Below are positions 1 to 5,617 of a DNA stretch of 7,221 nt, in pieces; the first letter of the stretch is position 1, and the number at the start of each line of letters is the position of its first letter. The stretch lies in contig DAHVPA010000096.1 of the NCBI GenBank assembly GCA_027318525.1, forward strand, positions 1 through 7,221, in the 5' to 3' direction. The notes below the pieces were generated by a model that saw only the letters and a list, made by a program, of their open reading frames with translations, was not told the origin of the DNA and searched no databases. This DNA is from Candidatus Cloacimonadota bacterium. Lineage in GTDB: Bacteria > Cloacimonadota > Cloacimonadia > Cloacimonadales > Cloacimonadaceae. A program made the translations under genes and the position numbers.

Positions 1-69
1 TTTGGTGTCAACTGGATGCTCAACAGCAAAATGTAGAACTATATAAGCTACTATTCTGTAACGATAAAA

Positions 70-102
70 AAAAGGGTTGGCATTATAAATGCCAACCCTT
101 TT
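70..102 (-). terminator. Bidirectional rho-independent terminator after satP
   Basis: Perfect 14-bp stem (70-83 pairing with 89-102) with a 5-base loop. Read on the minus strand the stem is followed by a long T run (complement of the A run at 66-73), so it should terminate satP, whose stop lies 18 bases before it. On the plus strand it is followed by TTTTATATT, so it could also end a plus-strand gene entering from the left of the window. Confidence 0.9.
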
Positions 103-119
103 ATATTAATGTATTGTAA

Positions 120-689
120 TCAGTCTTTCTTGAGCCAGGGCTTGCCAAATGGCATGACCACTTTGCCTGCCAGGTCGTTGGTGATATTGGCAATGCACAT
201 ATACATGGCGCAAGCAGCGCAGACCATCAGTTCATATCCTGCCACCACATTCCACAACGGATTGCCGAAATGTCCCAAAACCAGTAGGAAAAATCCCAGA
301 AACAGGGTAAAAAAAGTTAGTGACATGGCAGTATGGATTCTCCAGGAAGCAGTCCACATGATAAATGTATAAAGCATCCAGGCAAAAAGATACCAACCCA
401 GGTCAGTCTTGCTCGATTCATAAATTTTATAGTGATTCATCAGGATAATCAGAGCCAGACCTATCCAGAAAGCGCCATATGATACAAAAGCGCTGTAACC
501 GAAGTTATTGCCCATCTTATGTTCCTGAAAACCGGCTATCAATTGCGCCAGCCCCCCGAACATCAATCCCAAAACCACGACAGGACCCAATCCCATCCAT
601 CCCACATTGTGAAACTGCAGCACCAGTGTCGTCATGGAAAAACCCGCCAACCCAACCACTGCAGGATTGGCATACTTTCTTTCACTCAT
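120..689 (-). CDS. satP: Acetate/succinate permease, GPR1/FUN34/YaaH (SatP) family
   Basis: Inner-membrane carrier of the acetate uptake transporter (AceTr) family; characterised members move acetate and succinate with protons. The 189-residue length is typical of the family. The signature at residues 8-16 (NPAVVGLAG) matches the family NPAPLGL motif just before helix 1. A second conserved block is 'AGFQEHKMGNNFGYSAFVSYGAFW' territory at residues 52-75, and the C-terminal 'MPFGKP' at 179-184 is also family-like. I see six hydrophobic segments at roughly 9-27, 34-54, 65-85, 97-113, 120-140 and 146-168. The start is supported by AAAGGAG nine bases upstream of the ATG. It is transcribed divergently from an acetyl-CoA-synthetase-like gene, which fits acetate as the substrate. 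The direction of transport (uptake, or export of fermentation acetate) cannot be read from the sequence. Confidence 0.95.
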   Translation of the reverse strand: MSERKYANPAVVGLAGFSMTTLVLQFHNVGWMGLGPVVVLGLMFGGLAQLIAGFQEHKMGNNFGYSAFVSYGAFWIGLALIILMNHYKIYESSKTDLGWYLFAWMLYTFIMWTASWRIHTAMSLTFFTLFLGFFLLVLGHFGNPLWNVVAGYELMVCAACAMYMCIANITNDLAGKVVMPFGKPWLKKD

Positions 690-707
690 CAGCTCACGCT
701 CCTTTGC

Positions 708-719
708 TTGAATTCGGTT
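708..719 (-). repeat. Shared 12-base leader motif, satP copy
   Basis: Read on the minus strand this is AACCGAATTCAA, starting 30 bases and ending 19 bases upstream of the satP ATG, directly before its Shine-Dalgarno. The identical 12-mer lies at 919-930 in the leader of the divergent ligase gene, in the same orientation relative to its gene. It has a palindromic GAATTC core. It could be a regulator site or an RNA-level element; function is not known. Confidence 0.6.
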
Positions 720-722
720 CAG

Positions 723-758
723 ATTCAGTCTAATTTCCTCAGGGATAATCCAGTCTAA
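723..758. repeat. Direct repeat ATYCAGTCTAA in the satP 5' region
   Basis: Two 11-base copies at 723-733 and 748-758 differ at one position and their starts are 25 bases apart, a little over two helical turns. They lie 34-69 bases upstream of the satP start codon. Tandem sites in phase like this can bind a regulator dimer pair, but no known operator is recognised. Confidence 0.4.
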
Positions 759-793
759 AACCGAAAGTGCTTCTCATCCAATATCTGCTATTC

Positions 794-799
794 TGTCAA
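794..799 (-). promoter_or_regulatory. Possible -35 box for satP
   Basis: Perfect TTGACA on the minus strand about 105 bases upstream of the satP ATG. The hexamer at 17-base spacing (TGAGAA) is a poor -10, so this is only a candidate. If correct, the satP transcript would have a leader of roughly 70 bases containing the direct repeats and the 12-base motif. Confidence 0.25.
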
Positions 800-852
800 A
801 CACATATTTTCAAATGACCTGATCCGGGGAGATAAACCCTCCGAAATTGTAG

Positions 853-858
853 TTGACA
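853..858 (+). promoter_or_regulatory. Possible -35 box for the ligase-ACP-oxoamine synthase operon
   Basis: Perfect TTGACA about 95 bases upstream of the ligase ATG at 954. No good TATAAT-like hexamer is found at 16-18 bases; the nearest AT-rich candidate (TAATAA, 881-886) is at 22 bases. The window may be from a phylum with a different promoter consensus, so confidence is low. Confidence 0.25.
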
Positions 859-884
859 AAATCAGCCTAATCCAAATTTCTAAT

Positions 885-899
885 AAATCATATTGATTT
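885..899. repeat. Dyad AAATCA-TAT-TGATTT upstream of the operon
   Basis: Perfect 6-bp inverted repeat with a 3-base centre, lying 27-41 bases downstream of the TTGACA and 55-69 bases upstream of the ligase ATG. Position and symmetry fit an operator for a dimeric regulator. No family can be named from the sequence alone. Confidence 0.35.
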
Positions 900-918
900 G
901 TATTGCACGTCAATAAGA

Positions 919-930
919 AACCGAATTCAA
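919..930 (+). repeat. Shared 12-base leader motif, ligase copy
   Basis: AACCGAATTCAA, identical to the copy in the satP leader (708-719, minus strand) and placed similarly: it ends 23 bases before the ligase ATG at 954, upstream of the AGGGGT Shine-Dalgarno. That placement argues that 903-953 is untranslated leader rather than coding sequence. Confidence 0.6.
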
Positions 931-953
931 TGCTAAGAACAGGGGTAGTAATT

Positions 954-2657
954 ATGCATAACATCGGCTCTTACGAAGACAGGTTAAAACAGAATTCCTG
1001 GCAGCTTTCTGAACAGGAATTGGGCTACAAACCCGGAGACAACATCAATATCGGATGGTATTGTTCAGACCGCATCTGCCAGATGGGAAAAGGCGATAAG
1101 CTCGCACTCAAATGGGAAGGCATCGGCGGCAAGGAAAAGAACTATACATATAACGACGTCCGCCAGCTTAGTAATTCAATCGGCAATTTCCTGCGTCAAC
1201 TCGGCATTCAGCCCGGGGAAAGAGTCTGCCTCTTTATGGACAGGATTCCTGAGCTATATATCGGCTTTGTCGGTATCCTCAAAACAGGTGCCATTGCCCA
1301 GCCGCTCTTCTCCGCCTTTGGCGATGAATCGCTTTTAGTCAGGCTGGAAAACGCTGAAACTGCAGCTATCCTGACCCAGAAGAAACACGTCGGAAAAGTC
1401 AGAAAAATCCTGGATAAGCTTCCCCATCTCAGGCATATAATTGTCGTGGACGATGCCGGCAAAAGCGCTTTGCAGGACAGGGAAGTCGCATTTAATATGG
1501 ATGAGTCGGCAAGAATCGACAACTTCGATATCTATCCAACCACTGCAGAATCACCCTCTGTGCTGCATTACACTTCCGGCACAACAGGCATGCCCAAAGG
1601 CGTTAAACATGTGCACTATGCTTTGATATCCATCTATTTGACTGCAAAATGGGTGCTGGATTTGCATGAAAAAGATATTTACTGGTGCACTGCCGACCCG
1701 GGTTGGGTGACAGGAACTTCTTATGGTATTGTTGCTCCCTGGGCGCTGGGTGTAACGCAATGCGTAAATGACATTGGCTTTTCTGCCGACGCCTGGTATT
1801 CCTTTATCCAAAAGCATAAAATCACTGTCTGGTATTCAGCTCCGACTGCTATTCGTTCCCTCATGAAAGCCGGTGAAGAAGTGGTCAAACAATATGATTT
1901 ATCCAGCCTGCGCCACCTTGCCAGCGTGGGTGAACCCCTTAATGCCGAAGCAGTAATCTGGGGCGAAAAGGTATATGGTTTGAAATTCCATGATTCCTAT
2001 TGGCAGACGGAAACCGGCTCCATCATGATATCCAACTACCCGGGTATGAAAATCAAACCCGGCTCCATGGGTAAACCTTTCCCCGGCATAAGCGGTGTGG
2101 TGGTTGATACTGAGACATATGAGCTGATAACGGAAGTCGGCAAGGTCGGTCTGATCGGATTTAAACCCGGCTGGCCTTCCATGATGCGCACCTATTGGAA
2201 CAACGAAGAGACCTATCAGAAGAAGTTCGTCAACGGCTGGTATATCCCCGGAGACCGTGCCTATATTGACCAGGACGGCTATTTCTGGTTTGTGGGCAGG
2301 GATGATGATATCATTAATACTGGCGGTCACTTGGTGAGTCCGTTTGAAGTGGAATCCGCTCTGTTGGAGCATCCTGCCGTGGCAGAATCAGCTGTGGTGG
2401 CTAAACCCGACTTCGTCAATATGGAAGTCGTAAAAGCCTTCGTCACACTGAAGCCTGGTTATGAGGCAAGTGAAGAACTTGACCTCGATATTATGAACTT
2501 TATCCGTAAGAAGCTCTCTCCCCTGGCAATGCCGCAGGAGATCGAGTTCGTTCCCAACCTGCCCAAAACCCGCAGCGGCAAAATCATGCGCCGTGTTCTC
2601 AAAGCTCAGGAATGGGGTGAGGAAATAGGCGACATCTCCACCCTGGAAGACGATTAA
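954..2657 (+). CDS. AMP-forming acyl-CoA/ACP ligase, acetyl-CoA synthetase (AcsA)-like
   Basis: ANL-superfamily adenylating enzyme that activates a carboxylate to acyl-AMP and transfers it to a thiol (CoA, or possibly the neighbouring carrier protein). With the ATG at 954 it has 567 residues, close to AcsA-type synthetases (about 570). Visible motifs are the P-loop YTSGTTGMPKG (206-216), the acetyl-CoA-synthetase block WCTADPGWVTGTSYG (244-258), YWQTETG (349-355), the ribose-binding Asp in GD (434), the hinge region GRDDDIINTGGH (448-459) and the catalytic lysine in SGKIMRR (Lys543). The Trp before QTETG (350) matches the residue that limits acetyl-CoA synthetases to acetate or propionate. 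The frame is open to a TTG at 903 and an ATG at 930. I prefer 954 because AGGGGT sits 7 bases upstream and the protein then begins like family members. It is the first gene of an operon with an ACP and an oxoamine synthase. The cytoplasmic substrate is probably acetate; longer acyl chains are not excluded. Confidence 0.9.
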   Translation: MHNIGSYEDRLKQNSWQLSEQELGYKPGDNINIGWYCSDRICQMGKGDKLALKWEGIGGKEKNYTYNDVRQLSNSIGNFLRQLGIQPGERVCLFMDRIPELYIGFVGILKTGAIAQPLFSAFGDESLLVRLENAETAAILTQKKHVGKVRKILDKLPHLRHIIVVDDAGKSALQDREVAFNMDESARIDNFDIYPTTAESPSVLHYTSGTTGMPKGVKHVHYALISIYLTAKWVLDLHEKDIYWCTADPGWVTGTSYGIVAPWALGVTQCVNDIGFSADAWYSFIQKHKITVWYSAPTAIRSLMKAGEEVVKQYDLSSLRHLASVGEPLNAEAVIWGEKVYGLKFHDSYWQTETGSIMISNYPGMKIKPGSMGKPFPGISGVVVDTETYELITEVGKVGLIGFKPGWPSMMRTYWNNEETYQKKFVNGWYIPGDRAYIDQDGYFWFVGRDDDIINTGGHLVSPFEVESALLEHPAVAESAVVAKPDFVNMEVVKAFVTLKPGYEASEELDLDIMNFIRKKLSPLAMPQEIEFVPNLPKTRSGKIMRRVLKAQEWGEEIGDISTLEDD

Positions 2658-2683
2658 TCATTCTTATAAAAAAGGAGTAAATA

Positions 2684-2932
2684 ATGGAAGAAATTCGTGA
2701 TGTAGTGCTCGAATACGTGAAGAAAGAGTATATGGAAGACCAGGATGAAGAACTGACCTATGATACCGCCCTTATATCGGGCGGATACGTGGATTCCTTC
2801 TCCATGGTCTCGCTCAAGCGTTTCCTGGAAACCAAATACAAGATATCCCTGCCCGATGACAAAGCCACGCCCCAAGCTTTTGACACTGTGAACAACATCG
2901 TCAAGCTCGTTCAGGAATTCCTCAATAAATAG
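2684..2932 (+). CDS. Acyl carrier protein, stand-alone, phosphopantetheine-type
   Basis: 82-residue acidic protein (17 Asp/Glu against 10 Lys/Arg by my count) with the four-helix ACP pattern. The phosphopantetheine attachment serine is Ser38 in GGYVDSFSMVSL (33-44). The rest of the core (FLETKYKISLPDDKATPQAF, 47-66) fits the loop and helix III region of ACPs. The usual fatty-acid ACP motif is DSLD/E followed by acidic helix-II residues; here it is DSFSM followed by Lys45-Arg46, which points to a dedicated partner rather than the general fatty-acid synthase. AAAGGAG lies 6 bases upstream of the ATG and 26 bases separate it from the ligase stop. A holo-ACP synthase encoded elsewhere would be needed to activate it. 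The likely role is to carry the acyl group between the upstream ligase and the downstream oxoamine synthase (inference from order). Confidence 0.9.
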   Translation: MEEIRDVVLEYVKKEYMEDQDEELTYDTALISGGYVDSFSMVSLKRFLETKYKISLPDDKATPQAFDTVNNIVKLVQEFLNK

Positions 2933-2940
2933 GAGGAAGT
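2930..2940 (+). promoter_or_regulatory. Stop codon embedded in a Shine-Dalgarno (translational coupling)
   Basis: The ACP stop TAG (2930-2932) overlaps a full AGGAGG (2931-2936), four bases before the ATG of the oxoamine synthase at 2941. Ribosomes ending ACP translation would be positioned on the next start, so the two proteins are probably made in a coupled ratio. Confidence 0.7.
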
Positions 2941-4188
2941 ATGGCTTACAGTGATAAAGTAAGAGGAGCTTATCAGGAGCAGCTCAAAGCCCTTCAGGAT
3001 GGCGGAATCTTTAAGATTGAAAGATATATCCACTCCGTTCAGGATGCCGAGATTGAAGTGGAGTTCCCTCCCGGAGCACCACTTAAGAAAGTCATCAACA
3101 TCTGCGCCAATAACTATCTTGGTTTATCCAGTCATCCCGATGTTGTCAAAGCAGCTCATGAAGGCTTGGATGCACGCGGCTATGGCATGTCCTCAGTCCG
3201 CTTTATCTGCGGAACCCAGGATATCCACAAGGAACTGGAACGTAAGATAACGGAGTTTCTGGGCACGGAAGACACCATCCTTTTCCCGTCATGCATGGAT
3301 GCCAACGCTGGCGTGTTTGAAGCAATTCTGAATGAGCAGGATGTGATGATTTCCGACCGTCTGGTGCATGCTTCCCTGATTGATGGAATCCGTTTGTGCA
3401 AAGCAATGACTGATTCTTTCAAGCATTCGGACATGGCGCATCTGGAAGAAAAGCTCCAGCTCCATTCTGACAAGAGGCACAAACTCGTCATCACGGACGG
3501 CGTCTATTCCATGGATGGCGATACAGCCAAGCTTGATGAGATGGTTGCTCTTTGTGAAAAGTATGATGCCATGCTGCTGGTAGATGATTCCCATGCCAGC
3601 GGATTTATCGGCAAGACTGGACGCGGCACACATGAGAAATATGGCGTGGTCGGTAAGATAGACGTTATCACCACCACCTTTGGCAAAGGTCTTGGCGGTG
3701 CTTCCGGCGGTTGTGTTTCAGGACGCAAGGAATTGGTGGAACTCTGCCGTCAGAAAGCGCGTCCTTATCTGTTCTCCAATACGATTGCCCCACCCGTGGT
3801 GGCAGGCGTAATCAAAGTTTTGGATATCCTTTCCAAGACTACGGAACGCCGCGACAAACTCGAAACCAATGCCAACTGGTGGCGCAAGAGCCTGACGGAA
3901 GCCGGTTTCATTCTGCAGCCGGGTGATACCCCCATCGTGCCCGTGATGCTGTTCAATGCCAAGCTGTCGCAGGATTTTGCCCGTGATTTGTTTGAAGAAG
4001 GGGTCTATGCCATCGGCTTCTTCTTCCCCGTTGTGCCGCAGGGCAAAGCCCGCATCAGGACACAGATCTCAGCCGCTCATGAAATGCACCATCTGGAAAA
4101 AGCTCTGGATGCCTTCATCAAAGTCGGCAAGAAATACGACATCCTGGGCAAGACCAAGAATGAAGTAACCGCCATGTATGGCGCATAA
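2941..4188 (+). CDS. Alpha-oxoamine synthase, glycine C-acetyltransferase-like, ACP-linked
   Basis: PLP enzyme of the alpha-oxoamine synthase family (Kbl, BioF, ALAS, serine palmitoyltransferase), which condenses an acyl thioester with an amino acid, or the reverse. 415 residues against 398 for E. coli Kbl; the excess is a loop around 42-49 (FPPGAPLK) and about 13 extra C-terminal residues. All Kbl catalytic positions are present: Asn57 (CANNYLG), His143 stacking on PLP, Ser190 (YSMDG), Asp215 and His218 (VDDSH), the PLP lysine Lys249 (TTTFGKGLGG) and the carboxylate-binding Arg373 (ARIRTQ). Oddities are LVHAS where the family nearly always has NHAS or DHAS, PSCMDANAG for SSCFDANGG, and KAMTDSF for KAKRYRY. 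These sit near the active site and could change acyl or amino-acid preference. It lacks the GTFSKS-type loop of typical bacterial serine palmitoyltransferases. It is the last gene of the operon, coupled to the ACP. The closest recognisable relative is Kbl; the real substrate pair is unknown. Confidence 0.88.
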   Translation: MAYSDKVRGAYQEQLKALQDGGIFKIERYIHSVQDAEIEVEFPPGAPLKKVINICANNYLGLSSHPDVVKAAHEGLDARGYGMSSVRFICGTQDIHKELERKITEFLGTEDTILFPSCMDANAGVFEAILNEQDVMISDRLVHASLIDGIRLCKAMTDSFKHSDMAHLEEKLQLHSDKRHKLVITDGVYSMDGDTAKLDEMVALCEKYDAMLLVDDSHASGFIGKTGRGTHEKYGVVGKIDVITTTFGKGLGGASGGCVSGRKELVELCRQKARPYLFSNTIAPPVVAGVIKVLDILSKTTERRDKLETNANWWRKSLTEAGFILQPGDTPIVPVMLFNAKLSQDFARDLFEEGVYAIGFFFPVVPQGKARIRTQISAAHEMHHLEKALDAFIKVGKKYDILGKTKNEVTAMYGA

Positions 4189-4210
4189 ACCATACAACTG
4201 ATTAATAAAG

Positions 4211-4243
4211 CACCCTTTCCCATATGGAGAGGGTGTTTTTTTT
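4211..4243 (+). terminator. Rho-independent terminator of the ligase-ACP-oxoamine synthase operon
   Basis: Ten-bp stem CACCCTTTCC / GGAGAGGGTG (4211-4220 and 4226-4235, one G-U pair) with loop CATAT and a run of eight T residues. It starts 22 bases after the oxoamine synthase stop. The T run overlaps the stop codon of the convergent hydrolase gene, so the two convergent units share this spot; on the minus strand the stem is followed only by CTTTATT, a weaker signal. Confidence 0.92.
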
Positions 4244-5312
4244 ATTCCCGGATGGCTTTTAGATAATAGAATTGCCTTTCAAGACCGCTGTTGGAAGCCG
4301 TCCAGTTCATTCTGGAACCGGTCGTAATGACGCCCTGGGAGGTAACATCGGTAAAGCCTCCCTGAGGTAATCCACCGGCAAAAATCCTGTATCCGGTTGC
4401 TTCCAAAATCCTGTCCCAGCTCAAGGTGACACTTGTCCCGGAACAATCTATAACTACATTTGGGGGTGCTTCCAGATCAATGACCAGATTATCCATAAGC
4501 TGATAAGTCAGCACAGAAGCCGGATAACCTGCCAGCAGGGCTTCATATTGGTCAATATAATAGACGGAACCCGTCCTGACATAACTGAACCAAGGCTCCA
4601 GAAACTGATAAATCACGGGATTATTATAGAAGTTCGGATGGTCTTGACCGGTCAGCGAAACAAAGCTCTTATAGACGGATGCCAGATTATTATAGATAGG
4701 AACCTGATTGGCATTGGGTGGGGCAGTCCCGTCGATGGAACCTGATATTGTAACAGATGGCATAGTCACAGACAAAGCCATGTTTATGGAAGATGGATAA
4801 AGGTTCAGCAAAGTAATCGGAGCAGCAGCCAAAGTTACCAGTGAAGCGAATTCCGGCTCAAATGATGCTGCAACCACTGCACAGGCACCACCCATGGAAA
4901 ATCCGCCCACAATCGCCAAGGGTTCTATCTGATTGTATAAAGGTGACGTGAAATTCAGATTTTCTCCGTAAAAGGCGTCTTTCAGAAAAGCCATATCCCG
5001 CGCCAGATTCGTTGTATTGTAAAAAATCCTGCTTTCTTCCGTCCTGGGATAGACTATGATCCAGCCAAGGTTCACCACTGCATTAGTCAAATAGCCATAG
5101 GAATCGCAGCTTCCACCCCAGCCATGACCGTAAATAATATAAGGGTAGGTTGACAGAGGATTGATAGCATCTATCGGGTAGAATATCGTGGTGGGGATTT
5201 GTCTGTTGTTACGGGCAGGATCGACAAAGGTCTTGCTGAAGGAGCCTATCTCATAAGCGGATAATCCCAGACAGAGGATAAGAATGACAATTATCAGATA
5301 CGTTCTTTTCAT
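4242..5312 (-). CDS. Secreted alpha/beta hydrolase with C-terminal fibronectin-III-like domain
   Basis: 356 residues. Residues 1-19 form a Sec signal peptide (MKRT, then a run of I/L/V, ending LSA before Tyr20), so the product is exported to the periplasm or outside. The alpha/beta hydrolase domain (about 30-245) shows an oxyanion-type YGHGWGG (61-67), the nucleophile elbow GGFSMGG with Ser139 (136-142), a likely acid Asp194 in GSIDGT and a likely His225 in GQDHPNF. The pattern resembles the dienelactone hydrolase, platelet-activating-factor acetylhydrolase and cutinase-like polyesterase group, so an ester substrate is probable but not determined. Residues 282-356 (PPNVVIDCSGTSVTLSWD onward, ending YYLKAIRE) form a fibronectin-III-like module. 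The start has GAGGGA directly abutting the ATG, an unusually tight spacing. No functional link to the neighbouring operons is apparent. Confidence 0.85.
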   Translation of the reverse strand: MKRTYLIIVILILCLGLSAYEIGSFSKTFVDPARNNRQIPTTIFYPIDAINPLSTYPYIIYGHGWGGSCDSYGYLTNAVVNLGWIIVYPRTEESRIFYNTTNLARDMAFLKDAFYGENLNFTSPLYNQIEPLAIVGGFSMGGACAVVAASFEPEFASLVTLAAAPITLLNLYPSSINMALSVTMPSVTISGSIDGTAPPNANQVPIYNNLASVYKSFVSLTGQDHPNFYNNPVIYQFLEPWFSYVRTGSVYYIDQYEALLAGYPASVLTYQLMDNLVIDLEAPPNVVIDCSGTSVTLSWDRILEATGYRIFAGGLPQGGFTDVTSQGVITTGSRMNWTASNSGLERQFYYLKAIRE

Positions 5313-5351
5313 TCCCTCACCCGCTCTTTATCAATGTTTTCTGCTCTTTTC

Positions 5352-5408
5352 TTCCTGAGGGTCTGCAGAGAGTCTGACGAGGTAAAGTCTCTGCTGACCC
5401 CCTGGGAA
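5352..5408. repeat. Long imperfect hairpin in the hydrolase/kbl intergenic region
   Basis: Arms GGGTCTGCAGAGA (5359-5371) and TCTCTGCTGACCC (5388-5400) pair at 12 of 13 positions around a 16-base loop. An outer TTCC/GGAA pair (5352-5355 with 5405-5408) extends it across a small internal loop. There is no T run on either strand, so it is not a simple terminator. It lies 40-96 bases upstream of the hydrolase start, probably in its 5' leader, and about 210 bases upstream of kbl. Confidence 0.6.
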
Positions 5409-5440
5409 TACTCATTATGATACTTGTTCAATGAATACTC
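5406..5440. repeat. Direct repeat GAATACTC
   Basis: Two identical 8-base copies at 5406-5413 and 5433-5440, 27 bases apart start to start, overlapping an AT-rich stretch with a CATAAT on the minus strand that could serve as a hydrolase -10. They are possible regulator sites, but short enough to occur by chance. Confidence 0.3.
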
Positions 5441-5493
5441 TTATCTAATTTCCTGTCAATTATTTATTTCAGTTCGATTACTTCCGTGCTTAT

Positions 5494-5520
5494 GGATTTT
5501 AATCGCCATGATTAGAAACC
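5494..5520. repeat. Imperfect inverted repeat upstream of kbl
   Basis: GGATTTTAATC (5494-5504) and GATTAGAAACC (5510-5520) pair over 11 positions with one mismatch and one G-U pair around a 5-base centre. It lies about 100 bases upstream of the kbl start and could be an operator or a leader hairpin. Confidence 0.4.
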
Positions 5521-5565
5521 CCATCAAAACTGACGAAAAACGTTTTTATTGACTTAAACCCTCAT

Positions 5566-5577
5566 CTCTGAACAGAG
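5566..5577. repeat. Small palindrome CTCTG-AA-CAGAG before kbl
   Basis: A 12-base dyad with perfect 5-bp arms, 41-52 bases upstream of the kbl ATG and just downstream of a TTGACT (5549-5554) that could be a weak -35. Together with the two preceding repeats this is all I can see in the 305-base gap between the hydrolase and kbl; there is no sign of a further gene or a known riboswitch. Confidence 0.3.
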
Positions 5578-5617
5578 TAGATTTATTCCAAACCAATGTT
5601 GTAAAGGATTGTCAAAT

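Noticed and set aside
1..69. A possible C-terminal tail of an upstream plus-strand gene (frame 1 reads FGVNWMLNSKM then TAG at 34-36; frame 3 also gives a protein-like stretch).
   Set aside because: Too short to identify and two frames look equally plausible. The bidirectional terminator at 70-102 would fit such a gene, but nothing more can be said.
109..372. 87-codon open frame on the plus strand opposite satP.
   Set aside because: It is a shadow of satP, begins beside the terminator and shows no family features.
903..953. N-terminal extension of the ligase from TTG 903 or ATG 930.
   Set aside because: Neither has a good Shine-Dalgarno, the extra residues are unlike the family, and the region holds the leader motif shared with satP.
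1899..2372. 157-codon open frame on the minus strand inside the ligase gene.
   Set aside because: It is antisense to strongly conserved ligase motifs, has no recognisable domain and is a shadow of the coding strand.
2941..4188. Serine palmitoyltransferase as the firm name for the operon oxoamine synthase.
   Set aside because: The motifs (VDDSH, TTTFGKGLGG, SVRFICGTQ) are Kbl-like and not those of typical bacterial Spt; only the gene neighbourhood suggests it.
5352..5408. Terminator or T-box/riboswitch.
   Set aside because: There is no T run on either strand and no conserved riboswitch or T-box motifs are visible.
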